This document shows positions 25,478-34,674 of a stretch of 64,000 bases of DNA, piece after piece; position 1 is the stretch's first letter; each line of letters starts with the position of its first letter. The stretch spans positions 310,001 through 374,000 of the forward strand of contig NZ_FYEW01000001.1 in the NCBI RefSeq assembly GCF_900187375.1, written 5' to 3'. Made by a program: the position numbers and the translations under genes. The notes under the pieces were generated by a model, which was not told the origin of the DNA, did no database searches, and was given only the letters and a program-made list of their open reading frames with translations. Source of the DNA: Hymenobacter gelipurpurascens (GTDB lineage Bacteria; Bacteroidota; Bacteroidia; Cytophagales; Hymenobacteraceae).

Positions 25478-26755
25478 CTAGCGCTCCAGCAGGATTTCGG
25501 TGCCTAAAACCACCAGGTCCACGCTGCCTTTCAACGTCTGGTCGATGAAGGGGGTGTTCTGGGATTTAGATTTCATGAATTCCCGCGTAAAGGTGGTTTC
25601 CGCTTCGGTATCGAACAAGACGCAGTTGGCTTCCTGGCCTACCTCGATGGTGGGCGCCGGCAGGCCCATCAGGCGGCGGGGCTCCGCCGAGTAGCGCTTT
25701 ACTACCAGGTCCCACCCGAATTTTCCGGGCTCCACGAAGAAGTGATAGAGCGACACCAGGGCCGTATCTAGGCCAGTGATGCCGTTGGGGGCGCTGATGA
25801 AATCCTGGGCTTTTTCAAACGGCGTGTGCGGGGCGTGGTCGGTGGCAATGAGGTCGAAGACGCCTTCCTTGAGCCCTTCGAGCAGGGCATCACAATCGGC
25901 CTGGGTCCGCAGCGGCGGGTTCATTTTATAGTTCGTGTCGTAGTCGCCGATGTGCTCGTCGGTGAACAGCAGGTGGTGGGGAGCCACTTCTGCCGTCACC
26001 TTCACATCGCCCCTGGACTTCCACCAGCGGATGGTTTCCATGCCCTCCTTGCTGGAAACGTGCTGGATGTGCACGTGCGCGCCCGCCGCCCGGGCCAGCC
26101 GGATGTCGCGGTCGATGATGATTTCCTCCGCGCATGCCGGTGAGCCCTTGATACCGAGCCGGTAGCTCATTACCCCTTCGTTCAGGGCACGTGGCCCGGC
26201 CAGCTCCGGCACCTCGCAGTGGCTGGCGAAAAACATCCCGAACTCGGTGGCGTACTGCATGGCCCGCAGCAGCACCGCCGGGTCGCTGGTGGTGTCGCCG
26301 TCGTCGGTGAGCATTTTCACCCCGAGCTGACGCATACCTTCGATTTCGGCCAGCTCCTTGCCCTCGCGGTTTTTGGTGACGCAGCCGGAGGTGTACACCG
26401 GAATGCGCGAACGATGCCTGGCATTTTCCAGCACAGTGTCCACGGCGGTTGCCGAGTCGAGGGCGGGGCGGGTGTTCGGCATCATCACCACGCCGGTAAT
26501 GCCGCCGTTAATGGCTGCTTCGCTCCCTGTGGTGATGGTTTCCTTGTTTTCAAACCCGGGGGCGCGGAAATGGACGTGGGCATCAAACATGGCCGGCATC
26601 AGCACCCGACCGCGCGCATCGATGACGCGGGCGCCCTCGGGAATGGCCAGGTTGCTGCCGATTTCCTGGATTTTTCCTTCGACAATCAAGACGTCGCCTT
26701 CGAGCAGTTGGGGAGAGTTTTCGGAGGCGATGCGGGCGTTTTGAAGGAGAAGCAT
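25478..26755 (-). CDS. pyrC: Dihydroorotase
   Basis: 425 residues from Met at 26755 (MLLLQNARIASENSP); the frame is open to 26782. Class I dihydroorotase of the amidohydrolase superfamily: DAHVHFRAPGFENKETI (metal-binding HxH), MLTDDGDTT, SHCEVPELA, VHIQHVSSKEGM, ATDHAPHTPFEKA (metal-binding Asp) and NGITGLDTAL. It closes the dihydroorotate ring in pyrimidine synthesis. It follows pyrB by 96 bases on the same strand, so the pathway's second and third steps are made together. Confidence 0.93.
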   Translation of the reverse strand: MLLLQNARIASENSPQLLEGDVLIVEGKIQEIGSNLAIPEGARVIDARGRVLMPAMFDAHVHFRAPGFENKETITTGSEAAINGGITGVVMMPNTRPALDSATAVDTVLENARHRSRIPVYTSGCVTKNREGKELAEIEGMRQLGVKMLTDDGDTTSDPAVLLRAMQYATEFGMFFASHCEVPELAGPRALNEGVMSYRLGIKGSPACAEEIIIDRDIRLARAAGAHVHIQHVSSKEGMETIRWWKSRGDVKVTAEVAPHHLLFTDEHIGDYDTNYKMNPPLRTQADCDALLEGLKEGVFDLIATDHAPHTPFEKAQDFISAPNGITGLDTALVSLYHFFVEPGKFGWDLVVKRYSAEPRRLMGLPAPTIEVGQEANCVLFDTEAETTFTREFMKSKSQNTPFIDQTLKGSVDLVVLGTEILLER

Positions 26756-26851
26756 GGATGGTTGAGGGCTGTAAACTGGCAAGTGGGAAGGAGATATGCT
26801 GGCTGTTGAACAGGAAAATGCACGGGCGGACCCAGCCGCCTCGTCCGGTAG

Positions 26852-27832
26852 TTAGGGCTGCATTACGGGCGAGCTGGCTCGCTGCGGTGCGGCATACGCT
26901 TGCTGGCGCGGAAATTCGCCGCCCGGCGTGAGCCAGTCGAGCACGGCCATGCGAACGGAAATGCCGTTTTCGACCTGGTTGGTAATCAGGCTGCGCTCAT
27001 AGTCCATAACAGCGTCGCAGAGCTCTACCCCCCGGTTCACGGGGCCGGGGTGCATGATGTAAAGGCCCCGGTCGCGGATTTCCGCCAGCCGGGCGGTGGT
27101 GATGCCATAAACCCGGTGGTACTCGCGGACGCTGGGGAAAAACTGCACGTCCTGGCGCTCCAGCTGCACCCGCAGCAGGTACACCACATCGGGCGTCCAG
27201 GCCATGGCCGCCTCATAGTCGGTGAAGCGGCGGATGCTTTCCGGCGCGTACTTCGGCACCAGCGAGCCCGGGCCCAGGTAGGCCACCTCGACGCCCAGCT
27301 TTTGCAGCAGCGTGCTGGTGGAGCGCGCCACACGGGAGTGGAGGATGTCGCCGATGATGAGGACTTTCTTACCCCGAGGGTCGGGAAATTTCTCCTTGAT
27401 GGTGAAGGCATCCAGCAGGGCCTGGGTGGGGTGCTCGTGGGCCCCGTCGCCGGCATTAATGACCGAGGCCGTGGTTTGGCGGGCAATCATGCCGGGCAGG
27501 CCGGGGTGGCTGTGGCGGACGACGATATAGTCGGTGCGCATGGCCTGGAGCGTCTCAATCGTCTCGCGCACCGACTCGCCCTTCGTGATGGAGGAGTGGG
27601 CGACGTCGAAATTCGTTACCTCCGCCGAGAGGCGCCGGGCCGCAACCTCGAAGGAAGAGTGCGTCCGGGTGCTGGCCTCATAGAACAGCATGAGCACGGA
27701 CTTGCCTTCGAGGGCAGGAATTTTCTTAACCGAGTGGCTGAACAGTTTTTTAAAGGACGTGGATTGGTCGAGCAGGAACTCGATTTCCTCACGGTGAAGG
27801 GATGCGATGTCGATCAGGTCTTTACGTGCCAT
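26852..27832 (-). CDS. pyrB: Aspartate carbamoyltransferase catalytic subunit
   Basis: 326 residues. Carbamoyl-phosphate site YEASTRTHSSFEVAARRL (STRT), then the aspartate-side loop SSITKGESVRETIETL, HPTQALLDAFTI (HPxQ) and a late YIMHPGPVNRGVEL. It makes carbamoyl-aspartate, the committed step of pyrimidine synthesis. No pyrI regulatory subunit is nearby, so allosteric control of the E. coli type is not expected. A 400-base leader upstream contains a perfect intrinsic terminator at 28055-28083, pointing to attenuation control of pyrB-pyrC. Confidence 0.95.
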   Translation of the reverse strand: MARKDLIDIASLHREEIEFLLDQSTSFKKLFSHSVKKIPALEGKSVLMLFYEASTRTHSSFEVAARRLSAEVTNFDVAHSSITKGESVRETIETLQAMRTDYIVVRHSHPGLPGMIARQTTASVINAGDGAHEHPTQALLDAFTIKEKFPDPRGKKVLIIGDILHSRVARSTSTLLQKLGVEVAYLGPGSLVPKYAPESIRRFTDYEAAMAWTPDVVYLLRVQLERQDVQFFPSVREYHRVYGITTARLAEIRDRGLYIMHPGPVNRGVELCDAVMDYERSLITNQVENGISVRMAVLDWLTPGGEFPRQQAYAAPQRASSPVMQP

Positions 27833-27839
27833 ACCGGAG

Positions 27840-28227
27840 TTGAGGAAAGGTGAGTTCGTCTAGCTAAAAAGGACAAGGTGAAGTCTTATGTACCACTCCC
27901 CATGCCGGAGAAACCGGCTACCGGTGTGGGCCGAGGCGATGGTCGCCACCACGATTCGGGGGAGGTGTTGGCTGCCTTGGTATATACCGGTCTGGGTACA
28001 GCGGTTGAGGTATGAATCGGCGGCGGGGTAGTAGCCGACGAACTCAACGGACATAAAAAAACCGTTTCGGAATCCGAAACGGTGGCGGGGCAATACCCAG
28101 AATAAAAAACGGAAATAACAGAGGCAAAATCGGGAGAACCAATGGCGGCGTAGGCCTTCCGGCCCACGCGCGGTTCCTTGCCAAGCAGGGTTCCACGCTT
28201 CATCAACAAGTTTTTTGGTTGAAGCAT
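27840..28227 (-). promoter_or_regulatory. pyrB leader with candidate UTP-type attenuator
   Basis: Reading toward pyrB (minus strand): overlapping reading frames begin near 28227-28234; a U-rich tract (runs of T at 28100-28131) comes next; then a perfect terminator stem CCGTTTCGG-ATT-CCGAAACGG followed by seven U. A 113-codon frame (28227 to 27886, MLQPKNLLMKRGTLLG...) runs straight through the terminator. This is the arrangement of the E. coli pyrBI leader, where slow transcription at low UTP lets ribosomes melt the terminator. No PyrR-box-like sequence was noticed. The mechanism is inferred. Confidence 0.5.
28055..28083 (-). terminator. Intrinsic terminator/attenuator in the pyrB leader
   Basis: On the minus strand ACCGTTTCGG-AT-TCCGAAACGGT is followed by seven U. 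It lies about 220 bases upstream of the pyrB start and on the same strand, so it would stop leader transcripts unless relieved. Confidence 0.75.
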
Positions 28228-28231
28228 GCTG

Positions 28232-28239
28232 CAAAACTA
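28232..28239 (-). promoter_or_regulatory. Candidate -7 element for the pyrB leader
   Basis: TAGTTTTG on the minus strand matches the Bacteroidota -7 consensus TAnnTTTG. A convincing -33 TTTG is not seen. Position is consistent with a transcript that includes the attenuator. Confidence 0.3.
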
Positions 28240-28780
28240 CGGCATTGTTCCGGTTCCTTTAACCATGTCAGGCAAAAAAATCCAGTGAGGCCACCCTGGG
28301 TATCGCGAACAAACGAGCAAAGGCCCTGCGGTTTAATGCACTAGGCAGAAGCGTTTCGGGCCGGCTAAGTGGCCTAGGCTGTGTAAACTGTAAGTGCAAT
28401 CAGCTATAACACCTAACAGCCATCCCGAGCGCCGTCGAGGAATCTCGCGTGCTTATTCAAGTACGTCATCCCGAGTTTGCGAAGGATCTTATCACGCACA
28501 AACGAGTGGCCTAGCACCCCGTACTATCATGACAAGATCCTTCGCAAGCTCAGGATGACGTGGTTTTATAGTGAGTTAGCACTACAACCTCAGCACGCGA
28601 GATTCCTCGACGGCCCTCAGAATGATGTTTTTTAGTCGCTGTTCACACGGCCTAGGCCACCCTTACAAGCAGGGCCTTACCGACAAGTGGACTAGCCTAG
28701 ATACCGGTGGGCTTGCCGTCGAGGCTGCGGGTGTTGCGGTTGTGTCAACAGGGTGTCGGGGTAGGAACTGCTTGGGCTTG
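28240..28780. repeat. Gene-free stretch with nested REP-like palindromes
   Basis: About 540 bases without a gene. Inner arms: GTCATCCCGAGTTTGCGAAG with GATCTT (about 28467-28492) against AAGATCCTTCGCAAGCTCAG with GATGACG (about 28535-28561). Outer arms: GTCGAGGAATCTCGCGTGC (about 28434-28452) against GCACGCGAGATTCCTCGACG (about 28594-28613). The centre carries TGGCCTAG. Downstream are a GGCCTAGGCC copy at 28649 and a gene-end remnant at about 28695-28735. Confidence 0.75.
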
Positions 28781-29137
28781 TCACAATAGAAAATCGAAGC
28801 CCGATACCACAATGAAGTACTCAGGAAACATCGGTAAAAACCGGACTTCTACTTTCTGACCTTTCTTGTAGCCAGGGCCTCGGGTGCTCTCCCGGCAGGT
28901 GAGCGTAAGCAACTGACCCTGGGGTGTTTTGAATCGGACGACTGGAAACTGGTCGAAGAGACGAAGCCCTTCGGTTTCCACGCCTACGATAGTCCCTTCT
29001 ACTGGAATACCCTGTCTTATTACCGAGAGTCTACCTGGCACTTTAGGCGCTTTAAGGATAGGTTTATCCGTCTTTTGAAAATAAAGGATAACAAGTAGCA
29101 GAATGACACACAGGCTACCACAAAATAGCTCAAGCAA
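28781..29137 (-). CDS. DUF3592-like membrane-anchored protein
   Basis: 118 residues. One N-terminal membrane segment (LFCGSLCVILLLVILYF), then a beta domain: IPVEGTIVGVETEGLRLFDQFPVVRFKTPQG, KGQKVEVRFLPMFPEYFIVV. The GxxVEGxIVxVE...PVVxFxTPxGxxxxL pattern fits DUF3592. The start is 27 bases after the stop of the large AAA ATPase on the same strand, so it may belong to the same transcript as the flotillin-PspA cluster. Function unknown. Confidence 0.65.
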   Translation of the reverse strand: MLELFCGSLCVILLLVILYFQKTDKPILKAPKVPGRLSVIRQGIPVEGTIVGVETEGLRLFDQFPVVRFKTPQGQLLTLTCRESTRGPGYKKGQKVEVRFLPMFPEYFIVVSGFDFLL

Positions 29138-29163
29138 GATCTTATTGGTTGTTAATTTGAAAA

Positions 29164-32100
29164 CTACTCCCGCTTCAGCGCTTCCCGAATACCGCTCAGC
29201 CCGCCGGCAATATTCTCCAGCTTATCCAGCATTTGCAGGAGCTGGCCGGCGCCGGAGTTGCGCAGGTTGTCGAGGTAGGTTTGCTTGATTTGCCGCCAGC
29301 GGGCGGCTTGCTCGGGGGTGAGCCAGCCCAGCAGCTCGCGCAGCTTGAGCAGGTTAGCCTCAGTGGCGCTGGTCAGGGTTTGGGCTTCGCTTTCGTAGTG
29401 GGCGGCCAGGAGCTGCTCAATTTCCTGGTCGTTCATCACGGGGCGCACTTTCTCGGCCAGCTTGTTCATGTTGCGGTAGGAGCCCTGCAGCTTAAACGGC
29501 GGCTCGGTGCGGTAGGCGTCGGCCTGGGCGGCGCTGGCAATGTAAGCCGCATTCACGCGGGCCACCACGTCGCGCAGGCGCAGCAGCTTTTGCAGCACCG
29601 CCACGTACTCGTTCAGCTCCTCGGGCGTGTGGTTGCCCTCGAAGCTGAGGCCGTCCTGCTGCCCGGTCTCGGCGAGGCGGATAAGGGCGGGCACGTCCTG
29701 GGGGCTTTGGGTGGCGAGGCGGGCCAGGGCGCTGTTGCTGGTGAGGGCGTTTTCGAGGTAGGAGAGGCGGAAGGCGTCTTCGGAACCGGCCGTGAGGATG
29801 TCGCCGAGGTTGTAGATGTCGGCGCGGTTGGCCAGCATGTCGGGCAGCTGGAATACGTCGCCGCTTTCGGTGTAAGGGTTGCCGGCCATTACCACGCACA
29901 CCTTGCGGCCCCGGAAGTCGTAGGTGCGGGGGCGGCCCTGGTAAACGCCCTCAATCTTGCGCTGGGCGTCGCAGAGCGAGATGAACTTCTGCAGAAACTC
30001 GGGGTTGCAGTGCTGAATATCATCCACGTAAATCATCACGTTGTCGCCCATCTCGAAGGCCAGGTTCAGCTTCTCCAGCTCCTGCCGCGCCCCGGCGTTG
30101 GGGGCCTGGGCGGGGTCGACGCTGGTCACGGCGTGCCCGATGGCCGGCCCGTTGATTTTCATGAAGATGAGGCCTAGCCGGTTGGCCACGTACTCCATGA
30201 GCGTGGTTTTGCCGTAGCCGGGCGGCGAGATAAGCAGCAGCAAGCCCATGAGGTCGGTGCGCTTGCCCTCACCCGCCGTCCCGATTTGCTTGGCTAGGTT
30301 GGCCCCGATGATGGGCAGGTAAACTTGGTCGATGAGGCGGTTGCGCACGAACGACGTGAGCACGCGGGGCCGGAAATCTTCCAGGCGCATGTCCTCGGCG
30401 GCCCGGGCCAGCAGCAGCTTCTTCACCTCCTGAAACGCCTCGTACTGTGCCACCGTGGCGCGGTCGTAGTGCAGCAGACGGCGGCGGAAATCGGGGAAGT
30501 CAAGCTGGTAGGTGCGGTCGTCGGCGAGGCGGGCGTGAGTGCCCTGGAAGTCGGCCAGCGTTTCGCGCAAGGGTGTGTGTACCACCCGCGCCGAATCGTA
30601 AGTGCCTGTCAGCAACAGTACGGCGCACTCGTTGCAGAAATCGGAGAGGGTAGCAGCGGCTGGCGCCTGGCGCAGGTAGGCCTGTAGCCACTGCCGAATG
30701 AGGGGCAGTTGGGCCGCGGGCTGGTCCTGTAGGCCAGTCACCGACTGCTGAAACAGCTCCGTGGCCTGGCGCTCCTGCAGCTGCTTCTGGAACTGCTGGT
30801 ACAGCTCGGCGGCTTCGGCGGCAATGATGAAGGTACCGGTGTGGGTCAGCTCATGGAAAAGGTAGTCGCCGGCTTCCGCTACCTGGGCGGGGGTGAAGAG
30901 GCCGGTTTGCTCCGCGAAGTGGTCCACTGCCGTTTGCAACTCAGTTTTCAGCTCATCGAACTCCTGCGAATCGGGGAAGACCTGGAGCAGCACCCCGATG
31001 CCTTGTAGCTGCCGCTCCCAGTGGGCGCGCTGGTCGGGGTTGGCGAAGCGCAGCCAGTAGAGGGCCGCGGCGGCGCGGGTGTCTGCCGGGTAGCGGAGCA
31101 GGTCGGCTGTGCGGGTAAGGCGCACCAGGGCCGTGAGCAGCAGGGCCGCATCGTGGTCGTGCACGCCTTTGAGGTAGCCTTCTTGGTAGCGTGCGGCCAT
31201 AAACTGCTGCACGTAGGCCAGTAGCTCGGCGGGGCTGAGGTGGCCTAGCTCGGTAACCGACAGCACCGCGGCGCGGCCCGCTTCTGGGTTGGCTGGCGCG
31301 GGATGCTGGGCGGCTTGCAGAATGCGCCAAGCCAGGAATTCGGCCCGATACACGTCCTGGTTTTCTGACACCACGGTTTGCTCCCAGACTGGCCTAGAAG
31401 CCAGCATGGCGGGGTCGGTTATCTTCTGGAAGAAGTTGGTGCCAGTGAGGTGGTAATGCAGGTCGCCGTCGCGCAGCACCACGGTCAGCTCCAGTGGCTG
31501 GGTGTTCACCGTGAAAGCGTGCGGGCCGAACTTGAGCGTTTGGCCGCCGTCGGCGAAGAGGTCGGCCCGGTCGCGGAGCTGGCGCACGGCGTCTTCGCGC
31601 AGGGTTTTCAGCCGGCTCTGCACGTCATCCGACTTCACCGAGTCGCCGAGGTTAATCAGCTCCTGGGCGGTTTGGCGCACCTTCTCCACCATCACGTCGG
31701 CGGCGAAGTACCCGTTGATATCCGCCACAGATTCCAAGCGGGTGAGGCGGCTTTGCACCGCTTTCAGCAGCCGCTCGGCGCTTTGCAGCAACGCCGTGGC
31801 GCGCTGGTTTCGGGCAGATACCAAGGCCGTTTTCTTCGACTCGAAGGCTTCTACTACCTGCTCGCGGCGGGTGGTGAGCTGCTCGATAAACTGGTCGAAA
31901 TCGGGAAACTTGCCTTCCAGCTCTTCGAGCTGCACCATGAGCTTGGTTAGGTATTCGTCGCACTTGGCGGGGGTGTCGGCCAGGTCGAGGTAGTTGGTGA
32001 GGGCTTGCTCCAGCAGCTTGAGCTGGGCGGTAAACTCGGCCTGGGCCTCGGTGCCAGCCAGCGCCTGCCGCCGCCGTTTCAGCGCCGCCCGAATCTGGTT

Positions 32101-34083
32101 GAAGCGGGCGTACACCGTCGAGATGTTGTCGATGATGGCCGTGGTCTGAGTGGGGTCGGGGATGGGCAGGTTGCTGACTACCTCAATCAGCAGCTCCAGC
32201 TCCTGGGCCACAGCGGCCGTTTCCTGCTCGCGCTGATCGGCCTCTATGGTTTTCTGCACCTGCTCCACGCAGTCGGCAATGGCCTGCACGCGTTGGGAAT
32301 AGGGGGCCAGGGCATCGGGCCGGAGCAGGAAATCCACGGTTTGCAGGGCCACTTCCTTGCTCAGCTCCTCTAGGCCAGTGGCATGCTGTTCCACGGCGGG
32401 CAGCTCCACGTAGCGCAGTTCCTTCAAGGAAATTACCTCGCCCCGCACCCCACGCAGCTCGCCCAGCAGCTGCACAAACTCCGTGACGGTATCGGGCGCC
32501 GAGCGGCGGATACGGCCGGTCAGCTCGTCGGCTTTCTGAAACACCGCCGCCGTTTGCTGAGCGGTATTTTTGCGAATGGTCTGCACCTTCTCGAACTCCT
32601 CCACGGCCGCCGTAGCGGTCTGCCGGATTTCGCCCAGGGGCTCGGCCAGGGCCTGAGCCGCGGGCTCGCGCAGCCAGTGGTAGGCGTCAGTCAGGCTGGT
32701 CGTTTGGCGGATCAGGTCGAGGTAGAGGCCGGCGTAGGAATCGTCCTTGCCGGTCAGCGTCAGGACTTCCTGCACCTCGCTCATGGCCCGCACGATTTCC
32801 TTGTTGCCTAGCTTGTAGAGGTAGGAATCGGAGGTGACGGGCAGCTGGAAATCCGGGGCGGTGTAGGGCGTCTGCCAGATCTGCACGGCGTGGTGCTTCT
32901 TGGGCTCATCGTCGGCGCGGAAGTAGCATAGTTCCCCGTTTTCGAACAGGGCGTAGCCGTGGCACACAATGGGGTTGTCCACGCGCTGGGCAACGCGGTT
33001 GTAGCTCAGCAGCAGGTAAGTGCCGTGGTCCTTGTTGAAGAACACGTACAGGAAATTCTCCCCGTTGGGCGACACGACGCGCTTCTCAAACAGCATCTCG
33101 CGCAGGCCGTTGTCGAAGAGCTTGTTGTCGCCGGTTTGCAGGTAAAAGCCGTGCGGGAAAATCAGGCCCTGCCCATCGGGCAGCAGCACGCAGGCATCGG
33201 CCAGGGCATCAAGGCGCTGGGCAGTTTTTAGCTTGTGGTTGAAGATAAAATAGCGGTACTCCTGCTCCTGGTAGGGCCGGATCTTCAGCAGAATCAGGTT
33301 GCCGACCACCGCATAATAGATTTCCGAGTCGTCCAGGGTCTGGTCCTTGTCGTCGACTGGCTCGCTCAGAATACCCTGCCCGGTGCTGGTGTTGTCCTCG
33401 ACTTTGATGGTCAAGTCGCCACCAATCGTCTCCACGAACACCTTATCCTCGATGCTGATGTGCGGATGCTTGCCGCCGCGCTGCATGTCGCGGGTGGCGC
33501 GCTTCCACTGGAACTCGTGCTGGGGCGGGAAGGTGTACTCGTGGTCGGAGCGGTTATCGATGTAGCTCAGCGTGTCGCCCTGCATCAGCCACTTGAACGT
33601 CTTCACATCGGAAGCACTCTTGCCCACCCGAAACACCATGAACATGTGCACGCCAATGACGGCGAACTTCACGAACTGGGTGTTCTTGTAGTAGCGGTAC
33701 AGGTTGCGGAACTCCTCCAGAAACTGCGGGTGCTGCAACAGTTCCAGTTCCAGCGGCCGGAAATCGTGCTCGGCATACTCGTACACCCCAAACACGTCGG
33801 CCAAGTCCGGCTCCGCCTTCAGCCCGAGCACCACATTATACCCAAAGATGAACCGCCTCCCCACCGGCACCATGTCCCAGGGCACGCAGTTGTTTTCGGT
33901 GGTAATGCGGCCCGTACCAATCAGACGCGTATCCACGGCTCCGAACACCTGCTTGCGCTCAGTGTTCAGCTTATCCAGCCGCTGGCGCAAGTCGGTGCTG
34001 CTCTTGAGCAGGCGGTTGCGCAGGATTTCGTAGGTGCCAGTTTCGAGTTGGGTAGCTTGAGCTTCCATAGGAGGGCAAGGCAC
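29164..34083 (-). CDS. Giant AAA ATPase ('DNA repair ATPase'-type) of an envelope-maintenance cluster
   Basis: 1639 residues. Three regions are visible. About 1-450 is beta-rich, probably a propeller-like domain (VPVGRRFIFGYNVVLGLKA, FAVIGVHMFMVFRVGKSA). About 470-870 is helical and coiled-coil (runs of Glu, Gln and Leu). The C-terminal AAA domain has Walker A ISPPGYGKTTLMEYVANRL near residue 1291, Walker B NVMIYVDDIQHCNPEFLQKF near 1352, and KVCVVMAGNPYTESGD as a sensor segment. Database entries often call such proteins DNA repair ATPases, with little evidence. Here it is followed upstream by flotillin, PH, YqiJ-like, PspA and chaperone genes on the same strand. A membrane-remodelling ATPase role is a better guess from context. 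Confidence 0.75.
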   Translation of the reverse strand: MPCPPMEAQATQLETGTYEILRNRLLKSSTDLRQRLDKLNTERKQVFGAVDTRLIGTGRITTENNCVPWDMVPVGRRFIFGYNVVLGLKAEPDLADVFGVYEYAEHDFRPLELELLQHPQFLEEFRNLYRYYKNTQFVKFAVIGVHMFMVFRVGKSASDVKTFKWLMQGDTLSYIDNRSDHEYTFPPQHEFQWKRATRDMQRGGKHPHISIEDKVFVETIGGDLTIKVEDNTSTGQGILSEPVDDKDQTLDDSEIYYAVVGNLILLKIRPYQEQEYRYFIFNHKLKTAQRLDALADACVLLPDGQGLIFPHGFYLQTGDNKLFDNGLREMLFEKRVVSPNGENFLYVFFNKDHGTYLLLSYNRVAQRVDNPIVCHGYALFENGELCYFRADDEPKKHHAVQIWQTPYTAPDFQLPVTSDSYLYKLGNKEIVRAMSEVQEVLTLTGKDDSYAGLYLDLIRQTTSLTDAYHWLREPAAQALAEPLGEIRQTATAAVEEFEKVQTIRKNTAQQTAAVFQKADELTGRIRRSAPDTVTEFVQLLGELRGVRGEVISLKELRYVELPAVEQHATGLEELSKEVALQTVDFLLRPDALAPYSQRVQAIADCVEQVQKTIEADQREQETAAVAQELELLIEVVSNLPIPDPTQTTAIIDNISTVYARFNQIRAALKRRRQALAGTEAQAEFTAQLKLLEQALTNYLDLADTPAKCDEYLTKLMVQLEELEGKFPDFDQFIEQLTTRREQVVEAFESKKTALVSARNQRATALLQSAERLLKAVQSRLTRLESVADINGYFAADVMVEKVRQTAQELINLGDSVKSDDVQSRLKTLREDAVRQLRDRADLFADGGQTLKFGPHAFTVNTQPLELTVVLRDGDLHYHLTGTNFFQKITDPAMLASRPVWEQTVVSENQDVYRAEFLAWRILQAAQHPAPANPEAGRAAVLSVTELGHLSPAELLAYVQQFMAARYQEGYLKGVHDHDAALLLTALVRLTRTADLLRYPADTRAAAALYWLRFANPDQRAHWERQLQGIGVLLQVFPDSQEFDELKTELQTAVDHFAEQTGLFTPAQVAEAGDYLFHELTHTGTFIIAAEAAELYQQFQKQLQERQATELFQQSVTGLQDQPAAQLPLIRQWLQAYLRQAPAAATLSDFCNECAVLLLTGTYDSARVVHTPLRETLADFQGTHARLADDRTYQLDFPDFRRRLLHYDRATVAQYEAFQEVKKLLLARAAEDMRLEDFRPRVLTSFVRNRLIDQVYLPIIGANLAKQIGTAGEGKRTDLMGLLLLISPPGYGKTTLMEYVANRLGLIFMKINGPAIGHAVTSVDPAQAPNAGARQELEKLNLAFEMGDNVMIYVDDIQHCNPEFLQKFISLCDAQRKIEGVYQGRPRTYDFRGRKVCVVMAGNPYTESGDVFQLPDMLANRADIYNLGDILTAGSEDAFRLSYLENALTSNSALARLATQSPQDVPALIRLAETGQQDGLSFEGNHTPEELNEYVAVLQKLLRLRDVVARVNAAYIASAAQADAYRTEPPFKLQGSYRNMNKLAEKVRPVMNDQEIEQLLAAHYESEAQTLTSATEANLLKLRELLGWLTPEQAARWRQIKQTYLDNLRNSGAGQLLQMLDKLENIAGGLSGIREALKRE

Positions 34084-34113
34084 AAACCCTTGCCAGGAGA
34101 AAAGAACTGCTGA

Positions 34114-34494
34114 TTACTTGGTTGAGGGCCGCAACTTGGCCCTCAGGATAGCACTAGATGGATCGGCTCTAGAATAGATGACGGTGGTAGTGTCGCCTTT
34201 TTTGTGGGTGTGCAAAAAGACGGCGGGTACCCTCGTTCTGAGGGAATATTGCTTGCCGGCCACGGTATACTGCACCGATATGCGTTTGCCCTTAAATCTT
34301 CTTACCCGGGTAATGATGCCCGTAGCATACCCTGGGTTTTTCAGGATCAACTCCCGCTCCTCAGCAGTTTTCGTTATGACGAAGTAGATGATACCAGCTG
34401 CGACTGCAAAACAGAAAACCAGCCCAAGGACGATGCCGATTACTTGCCGGGTGGTAGTCGGGGAAGGGGTAGAATCGGAGGCTTGCATGGGCAT
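34114..34494 (-). CDS. Small membrane protein, DUF3592-like
   Basis: 126 residues from Met at 34494 (MPMQASDSTPSPTT); the frame is open to 34521. A Ser/Thr/Pro-rich N-terminus, one membrane segment (VIGIVLGLVFCFAVAAGIIYFVI) and a beta domain (YATGIITRVRRFKGKRISVQY...KKGDTTTVIYSRADPSSAI). It sits between flotillin and the giant ATPase on the same strand, 30 bases before the latter. Third DUF3592-like protein in the window. Confidence 0.6.
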   Translation of the reverse strand: MPMQASDSTPSPTTTRQVIGIVLGLVFCFAVAAGIIYFVITKTAEERELILKNPGYATGIITRVRRFKGKRISVQYTVAGKQYSLRTRVPAVFLHTHKKGDTTTVIYSRADPSSAILRAKLRPSTK

Positions 34495-34513
34495 GTAGCC
34501 AGAGCTAAAAACT

Positions 34514-34660
34514 AGCTCCACTCCTCATCTGAGGAGTGGCTAGTGGTGGTTGACTAATCGTTGAACAGGTTTTAGAATCTAGCTCTAATAGTTGTTCTGG
34601 TGTTTCAACCACCCCCAACCCCTCCTCATCTGAGGAGGGGAGCTAGTTTCTAACTCTAGC
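34514..34660. repeat. Twin palindromes between flotillin and the small membrane protein
   Basis: Two copies of a palindrome with the same core: CCACTCCTCA-TC-TGAGGAGTGG (about 34520-34541) and CCCCTCCTCA-TC-TGAGGAGGGG (about 34618-34639). Around them GTGGTGGTTGA and TCAACCACC form a further inverted pair. The pair is likely to fold in RNA and separates the flotillin gene from the downstream part of the cluster. It may be a mobile repeat or a processing or termination site. Confidence 0.6.
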
Positions 34661-34674
34661 TAGGGTAATCAACC

